A DNA stretch of 64,000 bases from Spongilla lacustris (Eukaryota; Porifera; Demospongiae; Spongillida; Spongillidae): the NCBI GenBank assembly GCA_949361645.1, contig OX442420.1, positions 1,394,244 through 1,458,243 of the forward strand, read 5' to 3'. The position numbers and the translations under genes were made by a program. The notes under the pieces are model-generated. The model did no database searches, was not told where the DNA came from, and saw only the letters and a program-made list of their open reading frames with translations. Below are positions 18,394 through 28,774 of the stretch, piece by piece (position 1 is the first letter of the stretch; each line of letters begins with the position of its first letter).

Positions 18394-19915
18394 CGTGTAT
18401 ATGTATATGTATGTCCATGTATGAGTGCATCTTTAATGCGTTTTGTAAAAGCACAAGCAGTATGTACATGTAATGATGGTAGAAGGCCATTGTTTGAGAA
18501 CATAAGGCTAGATACAGCATGCATGGCATCGTTTAGGAAACAGCAAATGTGCATGATTCTCTCCTTCCGCGTCATTAATTGCAGACCACCATCATGTCCA
18601 TTGTTCGAAACGATTTTTTACATTAAGATTAAATCCTCATGCACCAAAAAAAAAAAGCCGGCTGGAACCAACAAGATGACGGTGTGTTATGCATGGTGAT
18701 GTAATATACCACACGCACTGCAGAGGGATTAGGAGTTTACTAGATAGCTCGATAACATAGCCTCGCCTATGAGATAAGGCTGGCGTGTGATTGTTATATA
18801 TATAATTATAATTATACAGGATGTTTCACAATCAAGGAAAATTGTTTATAAATTAACCACAAGCAGTTAATTAACTGGTGATTGTTGTTAAAAGTTCTAA
18901 CAGCAAAGGAAGACATGCTGGTGAAATAAAATTAATATTATCTTTAATGGTTAATTAACAATAATAAAAGTCCCCAAACCCCTATTCATGTCAATTAAAT
19001 ATTATTAATGTTAATAAATGTAGGGCTTGTGGTTAGTTAAAAGATGCAAACTAAATTTAATTAACTGCTTCCATTTAGAAGTTATTCAAGATTGAAATCT
19101 TGATTTTATGATTTTCACAATGTACTTGATTTAGGGGCCATTGAATCTCGATCTAGTGGTTTGAATTTATTAATAAATTCGGCCAAGTTGATATTATTAA
19201 AATTCAAGGATATATTGGAGCTTTTGAATGCCTCTAAAATGGTATGTTTTTATTAGGTGTTATCAAGAATTATTAATTCGTGTTTGTTAATTAATTTTTT
19301 TTGATTTTATTAAATTAATTATTGGATTAATATTTACTTTGTTTACATTAACATTTAAGCTCAAGTTAATAGAGCATTTATCAACAAATTTAAGTTAATT
19401 AACTGCTTTTGGTTAATTTATAAACAATTTTCCTTGATTGTGAAACACCCTGTATACTGTTTTGGATCTTTTACTGAACCAGAATACTTAAGCAACCCTG
19501 CATGAAGCAGGAGTTCACGCCATGATAGACAGTAGTAATTGTTCACCTACTGACTTGATAAGCTTTCACTTTCTGCATGCATGCATGAATATCTCACCTA
19601 TAGGACAATGAAGAGAAGAAGGTCGCCTTGAATGGTCTTACTGTCAACCAGGTAAGCTCTGCATATGTTGCACGTAAGCAGCTGTTGGTGGGATGTCTAC
19701 GGTCCCTGTATATTCAGGTCTGTGAACTACTTGTCACTCTTGGGATGGCGCAATACCAGGAAACGTTTCAGAAGGAGAATATAAACGGAGACGTTCTTCT
19801 CTTTTGCACCGAGGACGTGCTTCGCGATGAGCTCAGGATAGATGCACCAGAGGAGCGAGAGAAGCTGCTGCAAATTATAAGGGAAAATGATGAGTCGTAT
19901 TCATTTAAAAACTAA
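16814..19915 (+). CDS. CABIT-SAM adaptor (GAREM-like), 3 exons
   Basis: Exons are 16814-18160, 19604-19651 and 19718-19915, about 530 residues. Residues about 51-300 match a CABIT domain: the opening VFSLKNFVAKYRMSFPLRMR, then a beta-rich region with LSAGDIYWLHLVKG. Exons 2-3 encode a C-terminal SAM domain (LTVNQVCELLVTLGMAQY, then NINGDVLLFCTEDVL). CABIT followed by C-terminal SAM is the architecture of GAREM, an adaptor that links receptor tyrosine kinases to Grb2 and MAPK signalling. That assignment is by architecture only. Exon 1 ends at a strong GTGAGT donor placed immediately before a (TG)n tract. The start is uncertain; the tandem Met at 25-26 is as plausible as Met 1. The second intron is only 66 bp and stays open in frame. 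Confidence 0.82.
18161..18391. repeat. (TG)n and (GA)n microsatellites
   Basis: A TG tract with CG interruptions (18165-18300) followed by a GA tract (18321-18391), both immediately inside the donor of intron 1 of the CABIT-SAM gene. Confidence 0.93.
18817..19452. mobile_element. 636-bp mariner-type MITE in the CABIT-SAM intron
   Basis: Terminal inverted repeats of about 59 bp with two mismatches, beginning CAGG(A/G)TGTTTCACAATCAA. They are flanked on both sides by TA, the signature of Tc1/mariner integration. The interior is AT-rich without an ORF, so it is non-autonomous. Confidence 0.92.
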
Positions 19916-20078
19916 AGTTTGTATAAAGTGTATACTGATCTATATAGTAAGTGTTCTATGTCGGCTACCAAGCGCGCACAGAGCTTTTGTCCTTTCTCCC
20001 TTTGATAGCTGCCTAAAGTACGTTACGAAGAAATTCTTGCAGACTTGCATCATATTGCCCCCCTACTCTAATTCCGTA

Positions 20079-20176
20079 CCCAGACCCTAATAATTACCAC
20101 AGTTGCGGATGGATTAGCGGTGATTTAATCCATCCACAGCTGTGGTAGTCAGGGCCTGGGTGCGAGACTACCCTCC

Positions 20177-20211
<35 letters not shown>

Positions 20212-20300
20212 CAAGTCAGCTTAGTCTCGGCCCGGACCCAACGGACACAGCTGCAGATGGGTTGCATCACCGCTACGTGGGTATGGGGCCGAGACTAGGC
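20079..20300. repeat. Two adjacent short palindromic elements around a C-tract
   Basis: The first hairpin has arms 20080-20117 and 20125-20161 (CCACAGTTGCGGATGGATTA and its near complement). A C-run follows at about 20175-20209. The second palindrome (20223-20297) is bounded by GTCTCGGCCC and GGGCCGAGAC. Both share the GAGACT/ACCCAGACC ends seen again near 15408, 54665 and 55818. Confidence 0.7.
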
Positions 20301-20389
20301 GCCTCCAATATGTAATTCATGCGAAACGAGGATAGTGACACAAATTTCGCCAGTCTCTGGTCACAAATTTTTAATTATTTAAATATCAT

Positions 20390-20577
20390 TTTTTAAAACT
20401 AGCACACAAGAGAAATAAAATTCTGTGAACCAGTGACAACCAATGAAGGTCCAGCTATTGATAGCAGGGCCATTGCACAGGACCTCACCAAAGTGTGGCT
20501 GAGTCTGCCATAAATGGAAGCAGTGGCCTGGGACTTGTTGCACCTCATGGGTATGGCCAGACGAGTGGCAAAATGTT
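20390..20577 (-). pseudogene. Family 1 non-LTR retrotransposon, 3'-end fragment (A)
   Basis: The minus strand encodes FATRLAIPMRCNKSQATASI followed by YGRLSHTLVRSCAMALLS, the extreme C-terminus conserved in the family 1 copies (compare YGRLSHSLIRSNARAILS at 24.4 kb). It is truncated on its 5' side exactly at a (TTA)n run (20578-20604). Confidence 0.75.
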
Positions 20578-20604
20578 TATTGTTATTATTATTATTATTA
20601 TTAT

Positions 20605-22443
20605 CATCCATTTATATATATGTGCTATATCATACAATACATCAGGATAAATGAACAAAACAAACAACATGATACTTATCCTAACACTCACTCACTCACA
20701 CAATATACTATACAAAAAACTCTTCCTCCTGACTGCCCATCTTCATTGTTCCCAACACGGAAGCTGCATTGCCACCTTGGACGGCAACTGAGAGTCTCTG
20801 AGTGAGGTATGTAAAGGAGTTGGCTTCTCCAGACACCTGCCTCAACCGATGTCCCAAACCTTTCAGGAACTCCATTGTCTTTGGTCCAAAAACTCCACTT
20901 GTTTCTATTGCCCTGGAGTGAAAAAGTAGCAAGAGTCAAGGTGTTTATACTTCTGCATCTTTTTTTCTTCTGCCTGTTGAGCAACTGCTCCAACTTGCTT
21001 TGCAGCACTTGTGGAGTAAGAAGGTGCAAAAGTATCCGGACACGTTGCGTCCCACACCAGAAGTTGGCCACACTTCCAAGGGACAATTGAGACACCATCA
21101 GGTCGCTTCCCATCTGAACGATACAGGCCTGAAGGCTCCAGACGTGATGGAACATGTGCTGCAACCAAAGCTCTGTAGATGATGTCATTGACAGCTGAAT
21201 GGCGGTGGTGGCGACCTGCACTCTTTCTGCAACTTAAGCCATGTGTGGCAAACTGAGACACCTCTGCCCCACAGTGTTGGCAGGTATGACTTTGACATAG
21301 AGGTAGTCCCAGACGGAGACCCATAAATATTCTCATAGTAGCATCATCCATACGTAGTCCCAGTGATGTAACCGGCAGGGCATTTAACCATGCACCAGAC
21401 TCCTTACAGGATGCTGCTAGGAAACGAGCCTGGCGCATTGGATCAGATGAGTCTGTAAATAGTGTATCTGCAATAGAAGATACTCTGAGTGAGTCCCATG
21501 TTTTCTGATGATGGGCAGCAGCATCAGTGGGGGGTTGTTCTTGGCACCCTTGGGACCATGCAGCAAGAGCCTCATCCACATAGCTGAGCTGAGGTGGTTG
21601 CATATTTGCTGGTAGAATTAGGTGAGCAAGTCCGGAGGAGGCAGCAGCTGAAGCCAAGAAGGCAGAAGGTGCAAGCTGCACAGCGCTCCGAATGCCAAGC
21701 CCACCATGACACACAGGCAAAGTGGATTGTATCCAAGAAGGGTCACTTTCAGCCAGTTGGATATTAAATGAGCTACAGACCGTTGCTCTGAGTTCATCAT
21801 CATATATCTTTAAACTGGATGAGAGAAAGCAAGGTGATGTTCTGAGAAGGTACAGCAGTTTAGGGATGGCCAAAGAGTGACGCAATAGGAGATAGGCATC
21901 ATGACTGGATAAGTAATGGAGTCTCTCACGAAGGCACTTCAGCATGGTAGTCTTGGCATCAATGGCAACTGTGATGGAACCAATATCTCCAATTGGTGAA
22001 CCCAATAGTGTGGCATCAGCTGGATTAACCACACGTATCCCAGATAAAGCAGACTGTACAGTGGCAACGAGATCAGGGTTGATACTTATAACTTCAGATT
22101 TCTGAGGATTGAGGTCGAGACCAACAATTCCAGCTTCTTTCTTGATCACCTCAATATCATGAAGAACATCTGACAGAGCCCCTCCCAGAGTGCCATCGTC
22201 TAGATAAAAGATGCACAATTCAGACTTCATCAGGGAGCACACATGATGTATTGTGAGACAGAAGAGGAGTGGCCCAAGAGGATCCCCTTGCTGGACCCCC
22301 TCTGATGACTGTATGATTTGTCACTCCAAAACAAAGAGGAGGGGGAAGAATACACAGAATGAACAAAAGGATAAATACTGGGAGCCAAGCGTTGCACTGC
22401 CTCGAGCATTCTATCCCTGCGAATAGAATTGAAAGCATTTGTG

Positions 22444-22447
<4 letters not shown>
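20605..22447 (-). pseudogene. Family 2 non-LTR retrotransposon, 5'-truncated copy (B)
   Basis: The minus-strand ORF at 20905-22242, and its extension upstream, encode the second half of a reverse transcriptase: VQQGDPLGPLLFC, then the catalytic box FYLDDGTLGG. A zinc knuckle follows (CQHCGAEVSQFATHGLSC) and then a restriction-like endonuclease core (KRPDGVSIVPWK, LVWDATCPDT). The start lies inside the RT domain (NAFNSIRRDR) directly against a (TTA)n run at 22447-22480. A frameshift and stop separate NAFNSIRRDR from VQQGD, and another frameshift lies near 20905. The 3' UTR carries three GTGA units, then TTAGGATAAG, and ends in TTA repeats. Not functional. Confidence 0.85.
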
Positions 22448-22480
<33 letters not shown>

Positions 22481-22481
<1 letters not shown>

Positions 22482-23295
22482 GCTCTCCTCCACAGCAGCA
22501 CCATCTATCAGGCAAAATAGAAGACGATTCTTTTCAGACTCTTCTTATCAACAGTACAGTCTGTACCAGAGCAAGACTCAGAGCAGTATCAGCCAGTAAT
22601 GCTAATGCCTGGTTGAGAGCTATTCCTTGCATACACAATGACTTAGCTTTGGAGCCTCAAGAGATGCAAGTCCTATTAAAATGGTGGCTAGGTCTACCTG
22701 TCTTCTCAGCTGACAGTAAATGTCCCTTCTGCTCAAGTGCCCTTGATCCAGATTGCCACCACGCCCTTACATGTCGTTCTGGAGGGGACGTCATTGCACG
22801 GCACAATAAGCTGAGAGACTGTTTTGCCAATCTGTGCTCCAAAGCATGCTTATCTCCTCAACTGGAGAAAGGTCCAGGCATAGACTTTTCTAGGCCAGCT
22901 GATGTGCTGGTGCCAAACTGGTCCCTCTCCAACCCTGCAGCTTTTGACCTGAAAGTCATTCATCCGCTTAATACGGACTTGATTCTGGAAGCGAGTTTGG
23001 CTTCAGGCAACTCTGCAGAGGTTGGTGAGATTGAAAAGCATGCCAAGAATGATCAGATGTGTGCAAGGTTGGGCTGGACATGTATTCCATTAGTGGTGGA
23101 AGTCTATGGTGGTTGGGAATGTGAAGCCAAAGAATGCTACTCTAGATTGAGCAAGAGGCTAGCCATGCAAGTGGGAATATGTGAAACTGAGGCACTGTGC
23201 CAAATGTACTGCCTGCTGGCTGTCACACTGATGAGGCAGAATGCAAGAGCCATCCTCCTCAGATGTGCCCGTGCTCCCCTTCTTGAGTATTAAAC
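22481..23295 (+). pseudogene. Family 1 retrotransposon, 5'-truncated copy in opposite orientation (K)
   Basis: Open on the plus strand from the (TTA)n run to a TAA at about 23293, roughly 270 codons. It encodes the family 1 C-terminus: the linker ending LLKWWLGLPV, the knuckle CPFCSSALDPDCHHALTC, and the endonuclease core SRPADVLVPNW / AAFDLKV. It ends YCLLAVTLMRQNARAIL. It begins at one TTA run (22447-22480), shared with copy B, and its tail ends in another (23317-23339). Confidence 0.85.
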
Positions 23296-23394
23296 TTAAT
23301 TGTGTTATGTAATGAAATTATTATTATTATTATTATTACTTATAATTCATATTGGATTGATACAGTACGAACATGACACAGACACATGATATGC

Positions 23395-24291
23395 ACAAAA
23401 CAAAGTTGCTAGCCTACTGAAGCTCAGGAGGAGGTATGGACCTGGACAGGATCGCGGTGGCATTGGCCCTCACAAGATTCATGCTCAACCTCCCGTACAG
23501 CTCATGGATGACCACTGACTTTGACTTTCCCAATGATGTAGCCAAACGGGACCCAAGTTTAGAAAAGAAATCCCTAGCCGTCAAACCCCATGCCCCATAA
23601 GACTCCGCAACAACCGGGACACATACCCAACCCAAATCAGCACACTTGCCCGTGTTGGCTTTAAGCTTTCTCTCCTTGGTAGCCTTAGCTGCTGCGCCAG
23701 CCATCACTCCCGCTTCCAGAAGGGTAAGTGGGTTAAGCGGAGAAGTAACGGATAGGTCCAGAGCCGCAGGCTTGCCCATGCACCAGTGAGGGATGAGGAT
23801 GTCTGCTGGACGGGTGTTGCTGTGGTCGGGAGTAAGGTTATGGCCTACTTCTAAATGGACACTAAGATGGGCACAGTGACAGGACTCGACCACAATGTCC
23901 CGAAGCCTGTTATGATGATAGACAACATCCCCACCACGCTTGCATGTTGTGGCATGATGGCCAAGAGGATCGAGACTTTTTTCAGGACACAGTGCACATT
24001 GGGCATCACCAGAAGTGTCTAAACCTAGCCACCACTTGACAGCAACTTGAAATTGTGATGGTTCTAGGTGGAGCCCCTGGCGCTCACATGGTGGCATTGA
24101 TAACCAGGAGGCTGCATGAGGTGACGAGACGGACAGCAAACGAGCCTTGTTTGCAACTGTAGAAGCTTTCATGAGGGAACTGAGAAGTTGGTTATCGAGC
24201 TTCTCTGATAACTTGCCCTGAGAGATAGCAGACGACTGGAACTCCTCAAACTTAATGCTGTCCTCAGCAGGGACTAACTGATTAAACATGA
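23395..24291 (-). pseudogene. Family 1 retrotransposon, 5'-truncated copy (C)
   Basis: The minus-strand ORF (stop at 23414) encodes VKWWLGLDTSGDAQCALC, the knuckle ...LDPLGHHATTCKRGGDV, the endonuclease motif TRPADILIPHW / AALDLSVTS and the terminus YGRLSMNLVRANATAILS. It retains about 300 intact codons. It is bounded on its 5' side by TTAATAATAAT (about 24295-24306) and meets the tail of copy K on its 3' side. Confidence 0.85.
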
Positions 24292-24329
24292 TTCTTTTTC
24301 TTCTTAATAATAATACTTGCAAAGAAAGT

Positions 24330-24725
24330 GACACACAACCACACACAATACAAACAATTACACACAAAGTTCATCCACCTGGTGCACAAAGTGGGAGAAG
24401 AACGACTCAGAATGGCACGAGCGTTAGATCTGATTAAAGAATGACTGAGGCGACCAAAGAGGTCAGTCAGTGGCATAGATTTAGAGGTATTCCCACGAAT
24501 GGCTAAACGAGTGGCTACTTGTGAGAAAGCCATCAAAGCCTCTGGACCCCATGCACCATAACTCTCTACGGCCAGTGGAATACATTTCCAACTCAGTTCA
24601 GCACATTTTGTGTCATTTTGAGTATGTTTTCTGAATTCAGCTGCTCTTGCTGCAACACCTGAGTACATGCCCGCTTCCATAATAACACTAGAATTAAGCG
24701 GGGATGTAACAGTGACATCGAAGGC
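24330..24725 (-). pseudogene. Family 1 retrotransposon, short 3' fragment (D)
   Basis: Encodes the family 1 C-terminal end only (SWKCIPLAVESYGAWGPEAL, then FGRLSHSLIRSNARAILS). It is truncated just inside the endonuclease domain at a TTATTATTATTTATTTATT run (24725-24748). It sits upstream of, and in the same orientation as, copy C. Confidence 0.8.
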
Positions 24726-24925
24726 TTCTTCTTATTATTATTTATTTATTTATTTTCATTGCAAAACTTTGATTATACAATTATGGATTACACACCTACA
24801 GTTACATGTCTACCTACTATAGTACAGTTTGTTCCAATAACTAACGAAGCCTCAAACTATGGCGCCCTCCACCTTCCCCGCCAGTGCCTTCATAGATGGC
24901 TAGACATTGTTTCAGGTCAAGTCCA

Positions 24926-25985
24926 TTATTATTATTCTTACTCCACAATTGCTGCAAAGCAAGTTGGAAAAGTTGCTCAACAGGCAGAAGAAAAGAAGAT
25001 GCAGAAGTATAAACACCTTGACTCTTGCTACTTTTTCACTCCAGTGGCAATAGAAACAAGTGGAGTTTTTGGACCAAAGACAATGGAGTTCCTGATTGGT
25101 TTGGGACATCGGTTGAGGCAGGTGTCTGGAGAAGCCAACTCCTTTGCATACCTCACTCAGAGACTCTCAGTTGCCATCCCACGTGGCAATGCAGCTTCTG
25201 TGTTGGGAACAATGAAGATGGGCAGTCAGGAGGAAGAGTTTTTTGTATAAATATGTATATTGTGTGAGTGAGTGAGTGAGTGAGTGAGTGAGTGAGTGAG
25301 TGAGTGAGTGAGTGAGTGAGTGAGTGATGAGTGAGTGAGTGAGTGAGTGAGTGAGTGAGTGAGTGAGTGAGTGAGTGAGTGAGTGAGTGAGTGAGTGAGT
25401 GAGTGAGTGAGTGAGTGAGTGAGTGAGTGAGTGAGTGAGTGAGTGAGTGAGTGAGTGAGTGAGTGAGTGAGTGAGTGAGTGAGTGAGTGAGTGAGTGAGT
25501 GAGTGAGTGAGTGAGTGAGTGAGTGAGTGAGTGAGTGAGTGAGTGAGTGAGTGAGTGAGTGAGTGAGTGAGTGAGTGAGTGAGTGAGTGAGTGAGTGAGT
25601 GAGTGAGTGAGTGAGTGAGTGAGTGAGTGAGTGAGTGAGTGAGTGAGTGAGTGAGTGAGTGAGTGAGTGAGTGAGTGAGTGAGTGAGTGAGTGAGTGAGT
25701 GAGTGAGTGAGTGAGTGAGTGAGTGAGTGAGTGAGTGAGTGAGTGAGTGAGTGAGTGAGTGAGTGAGTGAGTGAGTGAGTGAGTGAGTGAGTGAGTGAGT
25801 GAGTGAGTGAGTGAGTGAGTGAGTGAGTGAGTGAGTGAGTGAGTGAGTGAGTGAGTGAGTGAGTGAGTGAGTGAGTGAGTGAGTGAGTGAGTGAGTGAGT
25901 GAGTGAGTGAGTGAGTGAGTGTTAGGATAAGTATCGTGTTGTTTGTTTGTTCATTTAACCTGATGTATCTGTATAATTGTAGTAC
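24926..25985 (+). pseudogene. Family 2 retrotransposon, 3' fragment (E) with expanded tail
   Basis: Starts at ATTATTATTATTC (24926). It encodes the family 2 C-terminus (AAKQVGKVAQQAEEKKMQKY, FGPKTMEFLIGLGHRLRQVS, then RGNAASVLGTMKMGSQEEE) to a stop at about 25250. The 3' UTR matches copy B, except that its GTGA run is hugely expanded. It ends at (ATA)n/(TTA)n near 25989. The 24749-24925 segment before it is unassigned. Confidence 0.85.
25263..25921. repeat. ~660-bp (GTGA)n within a retrotransposon 3' UTR
   Basis: About 164 GTGA units with one interruption (TGATGA near 25325). The flanks on both sides (TTTTTTGTATA and GTTAGGATAAGTAT) are the same as those around only three GTGA units in copy B, so the expansion arose within this copy or its lineage. 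Confidence 0.95.
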
Positions 25986-26029
25986 ATTATAATAATAATA
26001 AATTTATTTATTATTATTATTATATATAC

Positions 26030-27992
26030 ATAATATACACATGTACATCATAAATAACATAAGTACACTATAATACTAACATATATTATAGACTAACATA
26101 TATGGCTAACAACAACACAACCTAACATATACTGGCACACTAACACACTCGATCACTCATTTAATTAATTAAATAAGAATAATAGTATACAATACAGAAT
26201 AAATGGACATACACAAATACACTGATATATAAACATATACAACTAGACTACACACAATGTACACAAAATGCTAACTATATCTACCCTACATCACTTTGAC
26301 TGATGCTACAGGAAAGGATGGCAATGGCATTAGCTCGTACCAGGTGAAGGTTCAGCCGCCCGTAGAATTCGGTAAGAACCACTGATGACTTTGCCTTGGA
26401 CGAGCAAGTGGCTAGTTGAGAAGCTAGCTGGGAGATAGACTCCAAGGCCTCCTTTCCCCAGGCTCCATATGACTCCACCACCAATGGTACACAGACCCAA
26501 TCAAGTTCCTTACATTTGGTGTCATTAGAGGAGTGCTTTCTCAGCTCAGTGGTCAGTGCAGCTACTCCTGTTGTCACACTCGCTTCCGAAAGAGTTGTAG
26601 GATTAAGCAGAGATGTGACAGACAGGTCAAAAGCTGCTGGCTTGCCCAAGACCCAGTTTGGAACTAAAAGGTCAGCTGGATGAGTGTGGCTGTGATTGGT
26701 GAGATTATTACCCATTTCCACCTGGACACCCAGATGAGCTCGCCGGCAGGACTCCGCAAGGACATCACACAGTTTGTTGTGACTGTAAACCACATAACCA
26801 CCCCTTTTGCAGGTAACAGCATGATGGCCAAGTGGGTCCAGGGCAATCTCAGGGCACAGTGGGCAGCAAGAACCATATAGGAAAGGTCCAGGCCAAGCCA
26901 CCACTTGATGGCAACCTGAAATTGGGAGGGGTCAAGATGAAGTACAAGACTTAATGAAGGAGTAACAGACAGCCGTGAACCTGCATGAGGGGAGGAAACA
27001 GACAGCAAGTGAGCCTTGTCAGCGATGGAGGACATATCCAGGAGAACCTAGAAGAGGTGGTCATCCAGCTTGGAGGAGAGGCTCTTTTGGGTGACTGGAG
27101 TCATCAGAAGTGCCTCTGAGTTAATAGCCTCTGATGATGGCAGAAATGAATTAAACATTTGAGTTGCTGAGACAAGGTGGTGAGACTGGGAGCCAAAACC
27201 TGAGGTACAAAGTGAGGCAATGTAATTAAGCTGCAGGTGAGTGTTGTGCAAGGGAACACAGACCCAGAACACCTCTACTCAGGCTCAGCCTAGCCTGGTG
27301 CCAGGCATGATCTGATGTGTCCACAGCTGTACATTGTGCAAAGCACTTACGTACATCCTCATCAAATATCTGAAAGGCCTTTGTGGTATGCAAAGGAGGT
27401 GTAGTGCGAGCCAGATGGATACATTTACAGAAACCTCCACAGATACGAAGGAGTGTAAAGGCCACATGAGGGTCAGCTTCTCCAACCTCTTCCAGACTGG
27501 GCAGGAGTTGTTTAACAGCAACATGTTTTTTTAGAGATGAAGGCTGAGCGGAAGTCAGCAGTAACAATAGGAACTCCCAAAATATCCAAATTAAGCTCAC
27601 TTGACTGTTTCATCTCAAAGGGAAAGGAGTTTAAACCCTTGCAGCTGAATACCTCATACTTAGAGATGTTAATGTGGAAGCCTAAGGGAGGACCCAGCTC
27701 TTGGATCAATTTCAGGACTGAACACAAAGATGACCTTGGACCGGCAAGTGCACCTTCATCAAGATAGCAGGCATGGAACAGCAGAAGACAACTGCTATCT
27801 TTAGCACTTGCTGTAATTAGGACATTCAGCACAAGGGAGAAAAACAGAGGACCGAGAGGATCTCCTTGCTGCACCCCGGACTTAGATCTCAGTTGCCCTA
27901 GGGGATGCCACAAAAAAGGTTGTTGGCTGTAGCACCAGCTTGCCCAGAGTAGCGGCTCTGGGAAATGCTTTATGCACTCGGAAAGGAGTGAC
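26030..27992 (-). pseudogene. Family 1 retrotransposon, frameshifted 5'-truncated copy (F)
   Basis: Consecutive minus-strand ORFs in different frames cover the family 1 RT (GVQQGDPLGPLFFSLVL and the box CYLDEGALAG, where the second Asp is Glu), thumb and linker (ADPHVAFTLLRICGGFCK), knuckle (CCPLCPEIALDPLGHHAVTC), endonuclease (HPADLLVPNW / AAFDLSVTS) and terminus. At least three frameshifts are present. It starts inside the RT at a (TTA)n run (27993-28013), and its tail abuts the tail of copy E at 25989-26030. Confidence 0.85.
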
Positions 27993-28013
27993 TGGTATTA
28001 TTATTATTATTAT

Positions 28014-28640
28014 TACTTATTAATTTTTTTGGTCAGCTTGAGGTAGGTCATGGGTACGGGGCTGACAGTTCGCTCAGTAGGTCAGCGGACATCCTAGTGC
28101 TGCTTTTGACCTAACAGTGGTCTCTCCGCTTATCTCCACTACATTGAATGAAGTGGAGCCAAAAGTGGGTCAGCAGCTGGAAAGGCTGAAGTGCGTAAGC
28201 ACAATGCCAATGATGCCAAGTGCACAGAGTTGGGTTGGGTCTGCATACCCTTGGCAGTAGAGACCTATGGTTGCTAGGGTGTGGAAGCTCAGGGTTCCAT
28301 TTCTCGGCTGGCTGCCCATCTGGCTTTGCAGTTGCAGTGCAGCAAGTCAAAGGCCATTGCAATCATCTATCAGAGACTGAACCTCACCTTAGTTCGCTGC
28401 AATGCCAGCCTGTGCTAGGTTCCAGCATTCAGTGGGCGAGGTCTTAAAATGTTTTAGTTATTATTTATTTATTTATTTATTTATCTTCTTCTTTTGTCAG
28501 TTGTGTATGTTTGTAGTATGTGTGAGTGTGGTAAGAGTATATTTATTGTCTTCAATAATATATACATGTAGTTATGCAATATAAATGAATGTATAATTTC
28601 TGTAATCCTTGTTTCCTTAATTATTCAATAATAACTATTT
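28014..28640 (+). pseudogene. Family 1 retrotransposon, degenerate 3' fragment (G)
   Basis: The plus strand retains pieces of the endonuclease-to-terminus region in broken frames (ELGWVCIPLAVETYGC, then QRLNLTLVRCNAS). Several stops are present. It begins at the same (TTA)n run as copy F, head to head with it. Its coding remnant ends near 28445, followed by an AT-rich tail with TTATTTATTTATT. Confidence 0.7.
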
Positions 28641-28774
28641 TATTTATAATTATATATATAATATATACATAGAATACATGAACGAATGAATATAACATCA
28701 CATTACTAATATTGGTGCTAAATGCATAAAACCTCGGAATTGAACCTAAAAGAGAGGCACTTCAGGCCTTACAG

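Noticed and set aside
18065..18575. Minus-strand Leu-Ser and Thr-His ORFs opposite the CABIT-SAM intron
   Set aside because: By-products of the TG and GA tracts.
20599..20611. Poly-Asn ORFs near 20580 and 22450
   Set aside because: They are the (AAT)n microsatellite read as Asn codons. The adjoining transposon fragments are real; the Asn runs are not protein.
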